A stretch of 64,000 nt of DNA from Stromatinia cepivora (GCA_014898415.1 RCTD01000011.1:806001-870000), one strand, 5' to 3'. Positions 36,477-49,972 are shown, counted from the first letter of the stretch. Made by a program: numbers and translations. The notes: generated by a model from the sequence alone, not told the origin.

Positions 36477-38206
36477 ATGCCAGACCTTTTCTCGATGGGC
36501 TCGAGGTTTTCTCGGACACTACCTCCAAAACGCTTGTTCACTGATTTCGATGAGTTTGATCCCTCCTCACAACAACATAGCACAACAAAGCGACTCCGGA
36601 TTGGCAAAGAGAAAACAGAACAGGAAATCAAGGTATATCAAAATCCCTTCATATTAATCAACATATAATAAACAAATTTACACAGACTATACAACAACAA
36701 CCAAAGCCTCTTCCTTTGAAGCATCCGCGCGCGTTATTTCTCGAAGAAACGGTCGACCTGCTCCCTTCGAGTTTTGCCCCAAGATACTGTCCTGAGTCTG
36801 TCAAAAGTTCTGTTACCCAGTGGGTCGAGTCTGTTTCAGGATCAGGGTCGGAATCCTATAGAGAAAGACACTGCCGGTCAGATACTCTTCTTGGTCACTC
36901 GAACTGCGATATCATACCTAGGAGATTTACAAAATCGGCGCCGAATATGGATTCTGATGGATTGGACAGGCGGGATTCTGATGGATTTGCTTTGCCATCG
37001 GTACCCGCTTCTGCCAAATCATTTTTGTACAATGCAAACCCGGAGAAGGACTCACTACCGTTGGGATATGGGCCATCGTATATGAGTGGTGTCTCTCTTG
37101 GTTCAAATCGAAAGAATCTTGTTACGAGCGCCCTTTACCGGGACACTAACTTGGATGTGAACAATATCTATATATGTTCATTCTACGAAGAATTTCCGTC
37201 AGACATTGCCGGACTTGTTGATCTCGTAAACAAGGATCGTGATACACCAGGCCTATCGCCAGGTCAGGTCAAGCCTAATACAGATTTGGAATTCCTTGAA
37301 ATGGCCGGCGGAGAATCGGATGTGGAAGAGTATTTTCGTACTCACCTCTTTCCTGTTCCCAGATCAACGGATGCTTTACAACGCACAGTGAAAATTCCAA
37401 TAGCCAAGCATGCTGTTCCGGATTCTGGATTTACGCTCAAGGTCAGTACTCCTGTGCCTGATATACTTTTTGGATACAGAAGAAAACAAGCATTTCCCCA
37501 GCAACAAACCCAATTTGGTTTTATAGGAGATGAAATGGTAGTCAATAGTCAGGGCCTTGTATATCCGTTCTTTGTCGTCGAGTTCAAGGGTGATGGTCCT
37601 AGTGGGTGTGGAAGTTTGTATGTAGCGACGAATCAATGTCTTGGAGGATCTGCATCATGCGTCAATATAGCAGAACGTCTCAATAGGCAGTGTAAGAATA
37701 AAAATTTCCGGGCTAGTGATAGTGCCGCATTCAGTATTGCTATGAACGGCACGGAGGCGCGACTTTACATTACCTGGAAGTATGATGAGCTCAAATATTA
37801 TATGCGAAAGATTAATAGTTTTTTGCTTCAGGACCCAGAACATTATGCGAAATTCCTCAAATACGTTCTTAACATCATCGATTGGGGTATGGGCAAGCGC
37901 TTGAAAGAGATTCAAAAATCATTGGACACCCTCCTCGAGGAAGATAGGAAGATAGCTTCTCAGCAGGCCAAGTCTCGCCCACCGCCTCCGTCGGATGATT
38001 CCACAAATAGCAGTCGCCAGAAACGCAAATCATCACCGTTTCCCGGACGCAACGGCCAAGTCAATACAGCACAAGAAGACAGCATCGGCGGAGTAACTGA
38101 GCCATATTGGAAATTGGCTGCTACATCCAACCGTTATTTCCACGTCGACGAGAATGGAAATATCACCTGGAAGGACGATGGAAATGAGTTATCCTCAGCG
38201 CAGTAG
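36477..38206 (+). CDS. fungal protein with PD-(D/E)XK nuclease-like domain (DUF7924-like)
   Basis: Exons 36477-36632 and 36686-38206 (53-nt intron) encode 558 residues. The N-terminal 240 residues are low in structure, with Lys/Arg patches suggesting nuclear location. From about residue 245 a compact domain begins: VSTPVPDILFGYRR with Pro310-Asp311, then YPFFVVEFKGDGPSG with Glu351 and Lys353, and YVATNQCLGGSASC with Gln369. PD followed by a strand ending in ExK, then a conserved Gln, is the arrangement of PD-(D/E)XK nucleases. I believe this is the fungal family Pfam calls DUF7924, often present in many copies per genome; that name is from memory. A C-terminal basic disordered stretch and a WKLAATSNRYFHVDENGN end follow. 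Nuclease activity has not been shown to my knowledge. Confidence 0.75.
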
Positions 38207-38797
38207 TAGAGAAGAATGACTATCGGGAAATCCACGTCCCTTTTAATATCGTCAAATCATGCGTCCACGAGTTTCGCCCGAAAGGTCGAGCCGCAACTTG
38301 CAAGCTACATATTTATGGAGGACTTTCCCCGTGCTGAAGTTGTCTCCCTTCGACACTCCGTCAGTTGAGGATCGGTGATTGATTTCAGCACGGTCTTGAG
38401 AAGCTTGGTGGAGAGAGAGAATAGAGCAGCAAAGCAATAACTCTAGGAAGGGTCTAGCATTTCTTATGTAGTTGTTTTCTCGATTGTAGGGTGCGTATAA
38501 TTTCAATCTCATAGTCTTCTCGCGATTCAAGGAGGAAGTTCCTGTAGGGTCCTATTCTATTTCAGTCTTTAGAGCAATTTTCAGAAGGAATTTCAAATAG
38601 TGGTATTCATTGTGTGACAGCGCTGGATTTCAAATATAAATATTGTAAGAAGGTTCCCAGAAAGCTTCAAACATTTAATTATTAGATGATATCAAAACTA
38701 ATATGTTATTACTTATAAACTTGATTTATAGTAATACAATATCATATCTAGGCTCATCTTAAAGCTATATATAAATATAAGAGTTCTGATCCAAGTT
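38207..38797. other. transition from gene space to AT-rich repeat island
   Basis: About 590 bp. The first 400 bp have ordinary composition (3' flank of the nuclease-like gene), then AT content rises steeply from about 38620. It ends with AAGTT, the target duplication of element A. Confidence 0.7.
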
Positions 38798-39079
38798 TGT
38801 GACGCACAAGAGCCGTAGTAGAGCTGAATAAACAGGGTCAATTATGTTCTTTAGAATCTACAATTGAAGAATTATAGCTTGTAAGGAGCGATTAGATATA
38901 TATATACAAATACTCATTCGTAAGTTGTAGGATTGTATATATATATTATTAAGGTTACCATTTTATCATACTAAATTGTATGAATCGTAATGTATATGTA
39001 TAGATGATCAGTTTATCAATGAATATAGGAGATAAAAGATATTATATGATTAGCCTTCTATAGTTCATGATTTGTGATA
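38798..39079 (-). repeat. Element A 3' LTR (left)
   Basis: 282 bp, from TGTGACGC to TTTGTGATA on the plus strand. It pairs with 51906-52187 without a length change, and every difference I compared is a transition. Its left, outward half keeps more C and G than its partner; its right half has lost them. Confidence 0.95.
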
Positions 39080-39096
39080 TTACCTTTCCCTTTGGA
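39080..39096 (-). other. Element A polypurine tract
   Basis: Directly inside the 3' LTR the minus strand reads an AAAGGGAAAGG-type purine run (plus strand ACCTTTCCCTTT). This is the expected primer site for plus-strand DNA synthesis and fixes the orientation. Confidence 0.8.
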
Positions 39097-39193
39097 AAAG
39101 TTTGCCTTTGAGCATTTCATTCTTCTATTTCATTGCTATTTCATCAGAAACTAGGTTTTGTGAAGGTTTATGAGCTTTAAATCAATTAGATTG

Positions 39194-39250
39194 ATCATTT
39201 TGATTGATTTGATCAATTTACTGGAAATTGATCAAATTGACCAAAATGAT
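39194..39250. repeat. long near-perfect inverted repeat
   Basis: Two 26-bp arms (39194-39219 and 39225-39250) around a 5-base loop ACTGG, differing at about two positions. It lies between the chromodomain remnant and the polypurine tract of element A. It could form a stable hairpin in the element RNA, or be a chance result of AT-rich GATCAA-type repeats around it. Confidence 0.8.
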
Positions 39251-39829
39251 AAATGAATTAATTAAATCGATCAAATCGTTTATCAATTGGTTAAATTAAT
39301 ATTGATTTGTATTCTCCTTGATTTAGGGAATTTCTGAAAGGAAAAAATTTCAATAAAAAAGGGAAGGAAGTTGAATTATAGTATAGTGATAATGAGTAAT
39401 TAATATGATCAATTCCGAAATCGATTAAGTTAATCGATCAAATTGATCAAATCAACTAAATTGAACAAAATCGATAGGGATAATGTTATATTTCGTTTTT
39501 ATCATATTTAAACTTCCTTTTACATGATTTTTGAAATAATCATAAATATGAATTTTTGAAATATATTGCCTTTGTATTATCTTGGTAATGGCAGCTTGTC
39601 TGTTATATAAAGTTCGGACCATATACGTATACAATCAAATTCTCTCTAATTTATATAGATTTTCGATCCTTTCACAATCATATATATATACATCATTATA
39701 AAATCATAACATCTAATCTGTTATATTGAAGAATATTTTTCTTTCCTTTAATTTCATAAATGAATCATCATTTATATAATTATAATTATCCTTTCCGCTT
39801 TTATAGAGCTTTATTCAATCAATTAATCG

Positions 39830-42800
39830 ATTGAAAGGACCAAACAATGTTGAATTGGTCAAATGAAAATCGTACAGGAAATACAATGATGTTTTAAGAT
39901 CGAAAGTAGGATATCAGATAAGATCGGTATCGCTATTAAACCACGAAACTTTATATAATAGAGTTTTTCATACTTTCTTTACTGTTAGGATTTTCTTCAC
40001 TTTTTATTCCGAATCACCAATTATATTAATAGACGGAAGTGATTCGAATATCTAATCAGGAAGAGAATTGTTATATACCTTGTGTAATCAATCTAAAAAG
40101 AAAACAGAATGAATTTTCATTATAATCGGGAATTCGAATTTAAAAGAGCTTCCAGATCGACCAATGATCTTGAATCTTCCTTGAATTAGGAAATCCAGCT
40201 TTTTAGATAATCTCTAAATAGAATAACTCTTCATATTAAGCTATATATAATCTCCAATATCGAAATCGATCTTATATTAATGAATATTCATGGATTTCGA
40301 TATTTTGGCTTGGATATACAATAAACCTTCTTTCGCTCGTACAAAAGCTAATCTATTGCATTCTGTATATATACAGATATCACACACATTTATATCGTTT
40401 ATTGGCTTACTAATATCTTCCTTCCATTCTTATACACATTTCGATACATACCCATATAAAGTTTCGTAAAATATAAGCCCTCCTAAAAAATCATATAAAA
40501 GAGTAAATTATATATAATCCATTATAAATAGGAATTCTGATCAATCGTCTTGATAATAATTAATAAACGGTTTTAATCACTACTGAAAGTATTGATTATA
40601 GATCTTAGTTTGATTATCGGTTTGGGGATGATGAATAATGGATAGTTTGAAATCGGTTCCTAGGATTTGACTGAATTCCTTTCAGAATTGTGATATGAAT
40701 TAGGGGCCACAATCCGATACTATAATATCAAAGGGATTATAATATCGATATATATAATAAAAATATAATTATACTTGAACTCGAACATTGATTGATTTGT
40801 AATAAAGTATAGAGATAGTTTGCTTCGTCAATCGATCAATAATGACTAAAACATTGTCATATCCGTATTTATCCTTATTAAAGCTGCAGTAGTCCATAAT
40901 GACATGTTGCCATGCTCGATTAGGAATCGGAAGTGGATGCAATAAACCGGGGGTACGATCGTGTGGCTACGGTATCGTGCATTCTGGGCCAGTAGTATTG
41001 TTGAAATAATAAGAGGTAGGTTTTGCTCGTATCAGGATGAATAGTGGAAACGGAATTATGGGCTTCACGAATCAGATAAATTCGAAGGTTGTCGATATCA
41101 GATATTACTAGATGGTTATTGTAGAGTAAAAGGTCATTTTGGAATGATATATATTTGTGATTTTGGGTAACTTGTATTCTAAATGCTAATAAGCTATTTA
41201 TAGTTTTATTTGCTTTGATAATATAATTAACTAAATCGAATCAAAGAGCGATTTCATTCAAATCGATACTAATAATTGCTGTTTCGTTTGAATAATACTT
41301 TCGTAAGGCTTTTTTTATGATTTCGATATCAATTTGATTGTCTTTAATAAACTATTGGAAGCGATTCTTTTTTTTGGTATAGTTCTGAAGATCCAATTCA
41401 TTGATCTGATAGGTTAAAGTGTTGGTGAGAGGGTTATTTTTTTTAAGGCGATATATAATGATGAAATTATAATCAATTAGAACTTTTATTCAGCGAGTTT
41501 GTCGAGTATTAAGAGTTTTGATAGTTATGAAATATTCAAAGGCTTTATGGTTGGTATAAACCTTGATTTTATATAATGAGCTAGCAAGTTCCGTTCTTTA
41601 ATAGTTGAAAGATCGAATGATTGATAGCATTTCCTTGTTATGAACTTTGTAGTTCAATTCAACAGTAATTATAATTTTAGAGAAATAAACTACAGGAAAC
41701 CAATCTTCGTTATACTGTTGTGATAATATATTAATAATTATTTTATTGGATGTGTCTGTTTCGAATATACAAGGGAATCAATGATTATAGTATTGTAGGA
41801 ATGGAATAGAGATAAACTTTTTCTTCAAAATATTGAATATGTTTTGGTATACTTCGTCGAATACAAATTTAATATTTGCTTTAATAAATTCGTTGAAAGG
41901 TTTCATTATTATATTATAATCCTTAATAAATCGTCAATAAAAATTGCAAAAACTAAAGAATGATTGAATCCTTTTTACTATTGTTGGAAAAATCTAATTC
42001 TCAATTACTTCAATCTTTTCAAGATTCACTTCTATTTCTTTAATAAAAATAATAAAGCTTAAATACTTAATATATATAATGTTGAATTTATATTTCTTAA
42101 GATCCGTTTGTAGACCAACAGCTTTTAATTGTTCAAAAATTAGTTTAATATAAATTTGGTACTCTTTTTTGTTTTCGGAATAGATTAGAATATTATTGAG
42201 ATATACTGTACAAAAGATATCTAGGTAATTGAATAGAATATCATTTATATAATATTGGTAGGTTATAGAACTATTTGTTAATCCAAATAGTACGACCTTG
42301 TATTTGTATAATCCGTATCGGATTCGGAAGGTAATATACTTTTTCGAAGCAGGATCCATTCTTATGTAATGGAAAGCTTGACGAATATCGAATTTGATAA
42401 AGATTTTAATACCGGAAAGTTGAGAAAGTGTTTCGTCGATCAAAGGGAAGGGATATCGATTCTTATACATCAAGAAATTCAATAATCTAAAGTCTATATA
42501 GAATCTCAAACTATTATTGGGTTTTTTGATGAATAGAATAAATGCAATATAAAGAGCTTAATTAGATTCAATGAAATTTTTATTAAAGTTATTTATAATA
42601 TATTCTTTAACGATTTTTAATTATTTCAGAGATATCTTATAAAGCAGGCTGTAATGTAAAGCTTGTTCTTCTTTGCCTTTCAATATGATTTTATAATTAT
42701 AAAATCGATTAGGAAATAAGATGTTTAATTCATACTTGGAAAAAGCTCAATAATATTATCGATATTCAGATAATATTTCAGATTCTGAATCGATTTCGAT

Positions 42801-43700
42801 CAATACTCGATCGAGTTTCTCTCGAACTTTTATATTCTTGAATTCGATTAAGACAATTAATATTCTCTCTTTTGTATATCGTTTGTTCTATCGAAAATCT
42901 ATTACATTATCAAGTTCTTTCAGAATAATAATAAAGAGTTCAATTTGTTTATCTCTTTTACATTCTAATTAAAACTTATTGGGTTTGAATACATATAGAT
43001 CGAAGATTTCAGACGATATATAGGGGAGGCATTCGTAGATCTGCAATGGTAATATAATTGATTGGAAAGGAAATAAATTGAACTTGAAAAGAATCGGGAC
43101 CTTTTTCTTTTCAACAAAAGTCTGTATTATATTCATATTTGAAGGTTTTTATTGTATATCATCAACTACAATTGATCTGCTCAATTATGAATCTCTTCGA
43201 TTTCAATATTCTTCGAGCTGGTTATTTTATCGATCAATATCTTATTGGATTAATCGATCGATCTTCTATTTGCAAAGGGATAATTAAATAATAAGGAGAT
43301 TATTCGAATAGAAGATAATATGGGGTTTCTTTTTAGATTATTCAAGATATCTATTAAAGCAATCGAACTTCATTCGAATCTTTGATAACCAAAGTTTACC
43401 TAAAATAATATTATAACTTTTTAATTCAGTAATAAGGAAAAGGACAAAAGATTGTTCATAGTTATCGATTGTTAAATTAAGGAATATGAAATGGATAATA
43501 GTATAGCCTTATATATTATTATATTTTTTAACTTCAATTGAAATTTCAAGTAATATAATTCTTGATTTAAATATAGGAAATAAATAAATAAGAAGCATAA
43601 TATTAATAAAAGCGAATCTATTTGCTTCAAAATCAATAAATACTCTTGATCGATAAATGTAATCATTTTTCGAAAGATTACAAAGGAAGATGAATACTTT
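39830..43700 (-). pseudogene. Element A pol remnant (protease, RT, RNase H, integrase, chromodomain)
   Basis: The best preserved part is the reverse transcriptase at 42509-41994: DFRLLN, RYPFPLIDETL, IKFDIRQAFH, RYGLYKY and FGLTNS match the chromovirus RT. The catalytic YxDD box reads YLNN (about 42203-42192): both aspartates became asparagine by G-to-A change, so the RT is inactive. Integrase HHCC traces (HPDTSKTYLL, QYYWPRMHD) are near 41.0 kb. A chromodomain-like stretch ending in DFHL lies near 39.85 kb. TAA, TAG and TGA codons break all frames. The break between this part and the upstream coding region at 43.9 kb is the insertion site of element B. Confidence 0.88.
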
Positions 43701-43898
43701 TTTTCTTATAAATTTGATTAGATCAAGAAATCTTATATTCTATATAATGTTTAGAATGGAAACGGAGTTTAAGTGTTTGGTTTTAAATGTTTTTCTTCTT
43801 TTAAGTAGATATTTTGTATAGCTTCAATTGTAGCTTTTGGGCTGAAGTCTTTTTCGATATTCCGATATTCCTCGAATTCTTTTGTTTCTTTTTGTATC

Positions 43899-44218
43899 TG
43901 TTACGACGGCATCCAACATACCGAATCACATGATCAGGAAGTCACGGGATTAGAGATTCCCACTGGATCCCACTGCTCCCATCTGGTAGGATATGATGGG
44001 ATCAATGGGACAACAAAGAATAAAGGTCTATATAAAGGAATAGATTTCATTATAATATAGAGCTTTGTATTTAAGAATAATCATTAATTTCATTATTATA
44101 GTTACAAGAATTGCAATCAATTATCAACCTTATTGAATTCCTATTTGAAGTCTAATCTAAATTATTTCGAAAGATTTTTAACTATTTCCATATGATTCTA
44201 GAGGCAGCTCCTGTAATA
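43899..44218 (+). repeat. Element B 5' LTR
   Basis: 320 bp beginning TGTTACGACGG. It has the same length as the 3' LTR, and all differences I compared are C/T or G/A. Its left half is the GC-richer of the pair; its right half is the more mutated. Confidence 0.96.
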
Positions 44219-44220
44219 CT

Positions 44221-44935
44221 TTGAGTACTATTTCTGTTTCAAGTATCAATTCAATATCAATCACTATTATGGCATTTAGGGATACTATTATCGGTCAGCC
44301 TGCAGCAGTAGTAGATATCGACGATATCGAAATGATCGATACGCTTAAGGAAATCACTATTAACGAAACATTCAAGATCGCCTTACCAGATAAATACCAA
44401 GGAAATCGATAGGAATTCGATATTTTTCTTTTACAATTTGAGATCTATTTTAGATTCAATTAAGATAAATTTATCGAAAAAGAATCTAAGAGTATATAGA
44501 CTGTGTTATATTTTAGAGGAGAAGTAGGCAAATGGATCCAGTTATATTTACGCGACTATTTCGAGTATAACGATGGAGATCGTATATAACCTATATAAAT
44601 AATCTTCAATAGTTTTGAAGATTTTAAGATAGAGATTCGCAGGATCTTTGGAAATTTCAATAAACTAGAGATAGTGGAAAAGAAGATCTTTAATTTTAAG
44701 TAGATAGGTTCAATATTAAAATATGTTATGGAATTTCGAAGATATATAGGAACAATTAATTGGGATGAAATCGTTATCATGAATTATTATCGTAAAGGGC
44801 TCAAATCAGAGGTTAGATTGGAATTAGAAAGAACTGCTGCAAATATAGATTTGAATGATCTAATCCAAGATTCCATTGAATCAGATGATCGTCTTTATAG
44901 ATTTAAGCAAAGCCAAAGATTATATAAACTTTAAG
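44221..44935 (+). pseudogene. Element B gag remnant
   Basis: Begins just inside the 5' LTR. After a Ser/Ile-rich start, the gag domain reads KIALPDKYQGNR, then, past a TAG, FLLQFEIYFRF and GKWIQLYL, as in Retrotrans_gag domains, and ends near IESDDRLYRFKQ. Several TAG/TAA stand where CAG/CAA or TGG codons are expected. Confidence 0.85.
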
Positions 44936-45084
44936 GAAATTGAAATTAAAGATATTATTACAAAAACGAAGGTAGACTACAATACAATCCATAAAGATAT
45001 AAAGACTTTATAAAATTAGATGCTATATATTATATAAACAGGAATAATGATCAGGAAAAGAAACGTAAATGAAATAACAATTTA

Positions 45085-45126
45085 TGCTTTGAATATAGAA
45101 AAGCAGGGTATCGAGCAGCAGATTGC
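45085..45126 (+). pseudogene. Element B zinc knuckle with two lost metal ligands
   Basis: The 14-residue stretch has the spacing of a CCHC knuckle, but the second Cys and the His are both Tyr (C-x2-Y-x4-Y-x4-C). TGY to TAT and CAY to TAT are exactly the G-to-A and C-to-T changes left by RIP. Confidence 0.82.
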
Positions 45127-45639
45127 CGAAGCAAGAGAACAGGAGGTAAGAAGGGCAACTTTAAGAATAAGTTCGGTAAGGGCTAATTTAATGTTATCTT
45201 TATGCTACAACTGTGTGCAGTCAGTATTACGAGATTAGTTACATTATTGCCAGTTTATGAAGAAGAGTTAGGAGAAGAAGAAGAGGTAGAGAACCTTTTA
45301 TGGGTAAACAGAGATCTGTAGTTAGGAGAATTATGGTCTATTCGAAAAATTGATCAATGGAATCGTTGTATCTGGAAGTTTGAAGATACAGATGAAGGAA
45401 TTATCAATAAGGATCTTAGTGTAATAGACGCTGAAGAAGGAGAATCTTATGAAGTTCGGTATATCGATCAATATCGAATTCTATGGTTTGGAGTTACTAT
45501 TAATATTTTATTTGTAGAAAGAATCAATGGAGAGCATCTCCAATAGCTAGATCAAGGAGAGTTATGGGAAATATTCTATCAATATACTTTTGAGCAAAAC
45601 AAAAACCAGAATTTGTTTTTATATAAAAAAGTCGGAAAG

Positions 45640-48600
45640 GAATATTATATTTAAGTTCAAGTCATACTATTACTATCAGTTATAGATACAATGATAAGAG
45701 TAACCTGAGGGAATTGTCGATATATTTTATGGAGAGACTTATTCGATGATAGAACTAGATTAGGGATAAATGTAATCTATCTAGAAGAAGAAGAACTACG
45801 ATGTGTAATATTTGCCGATAAAATCATTCAGGATTATAAGGACGAGCAAATTATATTACAGCTGAATACTACAGGATAAGCAGGATAGATATATTGTAGA
45901 ATCAAGATAAATGGACAAATATAGCTGGCTATGATAAATTCAGGGGTTACAAGAAATTTTATTGTATTAGAAACTGTAAAATACCTAGGAATTCTATTTC
46001 AAGAGAAACAAGAACCCTATCAATTACAATTAGTTGATGGATAGCTAGTAAGATCTGACGAAATCGTTTTTTAAGAAATATGATTAATGTAAATGAATAT
46101 AATCCAATACTCGAAGATTATATAACTTGATATTGTATTATTAGGCCAACAATAGATCATTTTAGGAATACTATGGTTAAAGGTATACAATCCCAGAATA
46201 GATTGGTTATAAGAGATAGTAACATTTGATCAATATAAGAACGGTTATAATAATATATTCAAAATGTCTACGAGATGTAATATGTGCTAAGGAGAGTTGA
46301 ACATGAACAATACCGGCGATGTAGGATACCCAGTCCAGGGTCCTTCATTAAGAGCAAAGGCCAGTATATCTTCTTTACAAATGTAGAAGCCAACGGTACG
46401 GCACGAAATCGTAATCAAGGCAAAGGAGCTTATAATATTAGAACAGTACAAAAAATACGAATATGTTTTTAAGGAATCTAGGATCCATGAGGCTTTATCG
46501 GAATACAAACTATGGGATTATGAAATAATATTGGAGGAAGGTAAGATGCTTATGTACACCCCAATTTATTCAATGTTAATCGATGAGTTAAAGATGTTCA
46601 AAGAATATATCGACGATAATTTAGCCAAGGGATGGATCAGAGAATCTATATTCCAAATGGCAAGTCCAATTATATAGATATTCAAAAAGGATGGTATTAA
46701 AAGATTAATTATAGATTACAAAAAGCTTAATACATTTATTAAAAAAAATCGATATCCATTTCCATTAATTATGGAATTAAAAAATCGATTAGACGGAGTA
46801 ACGATATTCATCAAGATGGATCTGCATAATGATTACCACTTGATTAGAATGAAAGAAGGTGAAGAATAGAAAACCGTTTTCAAGATCAGATACGGGTTAT
46901 ATGAATACTAGGTTATGCTATTCGGACTAATCAATGCATTAATAATATTTATGAGGTTTATAAATAATATACTGTCACAATATTTGGATATTTGTTGTAT
47001 ATACTATTTAGACGATATTCTAGTATATTCGAACAACGAAGTTCAATATATTAAAGATATCAGCAACATCCTCGAATATTTGGCTAAAGTTGATTTGCTA
47101 TACAAATTAAGTAAATATGAATTCTATATTATAGAAACAGAGTTTCTAGGATTCATTGTATCAAGTTAAGGGCTCAAGATGAGCAAGGATAAGGTTGAGG
47201 CAATGCTCGAATGGAAGCAGTTTACCATAATTAAGGAAGTATAATCTTTTTTAGGATTCGTTAACTTTTATCGAAGATTTATTAAAGATTATTCAAGGAT
47301 TACAACACCCTTAACCAATTTAATCAGAAAAAAGCAAGGAACTTTCGAATAAACTATCAAAACACAGGAATCCTTCAAAGCACTCAAACAAATAGTAGCC
47401 AAAAAGCCAATACTGTTAATATTTGACCCAGAAAAGCAAATCATAATGGAAACGGATTCCTCAGATTTCGCTATAGGGACAGTTCTAAGCCAACCAGATC
47501 AAAATGAGAAATATCAGCCAATCACATTCTACTCTCGAAAACTATCACCAGCCGAACTAAATTACGAAATATACAACAAAGAACTACTGGCGATAATCAA
47601 TGCATTTAGAGAATGATAAGTTTATTTGAAAAGATCAAAATACACAGTATAGATATATACAGATCACAAGAACTTGGTTTACTTTATTATAACGAAGTAA
47701 TTAAACAAACGATAGGTCAGATGGTCAGAAATTATAATCAATTACAATTTTAAGATTTCATATATTAAGGGATCAGAAAACGCTAGAGCCGATGCTCTCA
47801 GCCGAAAACCGGAATATCAGGAAAACAAGTTATATAAATTATACACTATATTCAAACAGGAAGGCGAATCATTAATTTATAATGCACTGCAGCTTACAGT
47901 TATTCATATATTAGAAGATAACTATTTAAAAAACAAAATCCAATTATACTACAAAGGCGATATTATAGTAATACATATATTCAAAATAATAAAGCTAGGA
48001 TTCATGATAGAAAACGATACAATATATTTCTATAGAAAAGTATATATTCTTAATCGAATGATTAAGGAATTTGTAACAAAACAATACGAATTGTTTGTAT
48101 ATAGATATCAAGGAATTGCAAGAACATTTATAAGAATACAGGAAATCAATTATTTCCTACAAATAAGAACAATAATTAAAGAAGTTATTGGAAATTATAA
48201 TATTTGCATATAGAATAAGTCCTTTAGATATACTCTATATAATCAACTCCAAACCTTAAATATATCTTCTCAACCATAGAAATCTATTATATAAGACTTT
48301 GTGGTCAAACTATTATTCTCGAAAAACTCTACTACAGGAATCGAATATAATATTATATTCAATGTAATAAATAGATTAACGAAATTCGTATATATAATAT
48401 CATTCAAAGAAATATAAACTGTTGAACAATTAGTATATATATTCTTTAGGGTTATAATAAACATACATAAAATACCAAATAAGATAATCTTGAATAGAGA
48501 CAAATTCTTTACCTTGAAATTCTGGATTACCTTATTGATACTAATAGATATTAAAAGAAAACTATTGATAGCTTTCCATTTATAAACAAATGATCAGACA

Positions 48601-49400
48601 GAAAGGACCAATCAGACAATGGAAACATATCTTAAATGCTATATAAATTATCGATAGGACAATTAGGTAGAATTATTACCTATAGCACAATTCGCATATA
48701 ACATATTGGAAACAAAAACCACAAAGATCACGCCAGTACATATTAACTTTGAATTCAATCCTAAAGTATACCAAACATTGATACTATAGAAAGTTAATAC
48801 CGAATCAACAATAATACAAATCGAACAATTAAAAGATTTACAAGAACAACTTGATCTTAATCTAAGATTTATATTATCCAGAATAGTAATCTATTACAAT
48901 ATGAAATATAATATAGAATCTATATTTAAAGAAAAGGATAAAATTTATTTGTTATAACGAAATATCGAAATCAAAAGATTAAGCAATAAATTCGATTACA
49001 GGAAACTAGGATTATTCAAGATTGATAAAATAATAGGAATCGTTAATTATTGATTAAAACTATCAAACACAATAAATATCCACCCAGTATTCTATATATC
49101 CTTATTCGAACCAGCATCACCAAGAGTGCCGAATACGTCATTAACAGAAATCGAATTAGTCAATCCGAATGCCATATATGATATCGAAACAATACTAGAT
49201 TGTAAATACATCAAAAACATAATCAAATATTTGATCAAATAATTAAATTATCCATATACCGAAAACTTATAGGAATCAAAAACAAACCTCAACTATTTTA
49301 AGAAATTGGAGGCATTCTATCAACAATATCCGGAATTGCCCAGAAAAAAGAAGAATCTATTAAAGCCAGAATCAAAGAATCCAAAGAAAAAGAATCGAAA
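45640..49400 (+). pseudogene. Element B pol remnant (protease to chromodomain)
   Basis: Protease: the DSG active site reads MINSG at 45931-45945, Asp to Asn by G-to-A. RT: the YLDD box is kept at 47005-47016, with PFPLIMELKNRL-like and LFGLINA segments upstream. RNase H: ETDSSDFAIGTVLSQ at about 47450. Integrase: VDRLTK-type core reads INRLTK near 48370, again Asp to Asn, with NRDKFF and TNDQTERTNQT further on. Chromodomain: YDIETILDCKYIK ... YLIK ... LNYPYTENL at about 49180-49280, with a tail FYQQYPELPRKKK. Many TAG/TAA codons break the frame. Confidence 0.92.
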
Positions 49401-49480
49401 ACAAAGGAACCATTATTAAAATTAATAGTAAAGATAAACACCAATTCCTTTTCCTTTTCAATATACTTATTTTCCAATCG

Positions 49481-49942
49481 CTATTTTTCAGTTTCAAATT
49501 CTTCAAAAGCTTTAATAATATAAAAATCATATTGAAACATTTTGCCAGCCTTTTCCTGCAAAACATACTTCTGCCTTTGCAGGCGAGCTAGTCGAACAAC
49601 TATTTCAATTATAATATTTATAATCTTCTCTTTCTCGAATTTAAAGCGCTCTTCCTCAAAATTAATACAAAACCAATCGCTTACAGAATGACTATATATA
49701 TCACAACGATCACTATCTATACTTTTTATATATTCACTATAACACATAGTATTTGAAAGCACCCGATACTCAAAATCCTTTTCCAAACAATGGCTATATT
49801 TGTAAGACATAATGATACTTTTATCTTTAAAACAAAAATAAATATTTTTATAATTAATAATAGATTTTGAAGAACGAATAATGGATATTATAATAAACAA
49901 AAAAAAAAGCATTATAGAATTAATCAAATAAAGGAAACTCAC
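49481..49942 (-). CDS. antisense open frame inside element B, coiled-coil protein
   Basis: A 153-codon frame runs antisense to the element, wholly between the end of pol and the polypurine tract. The first 20 residues are hydrophobic (LFFLFIIISII), the middle has several Cys and His, and the C-terminal 60 residues form a charged helix with RLARLQRQKYVLQEKAGKM and KAFEEFETEK. The R-L-x-R-L-x-x-Q-x-x-x-L-...-M pattern resembles C-terminal helices I recall from many short hypothetical proteins in fungal genomes. Being open for 153 codons next to heavily broken pol is notable, but RIP makes fewer stops on some strands and frames, so chance survival is possible. Confidence 0.5.
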   Translation of the reverse strand: MSFLYLINSIMLFFLFIIISIIRSSKSIINYKNIYFCFKDKSIIMSYKYSHCLEKDFEYRVLSNTMCYSEYIKSIDSDRCDIYSHSVSDWFCINFEEERFKFEKEKIINIIIEIVVRLARLQRQKYVLQEKAGKMFQYDFYIIKAFEEFETEK

Positions 49943-49972
49943 TTTATAAATATTTGGGATAAACGTTAAACT

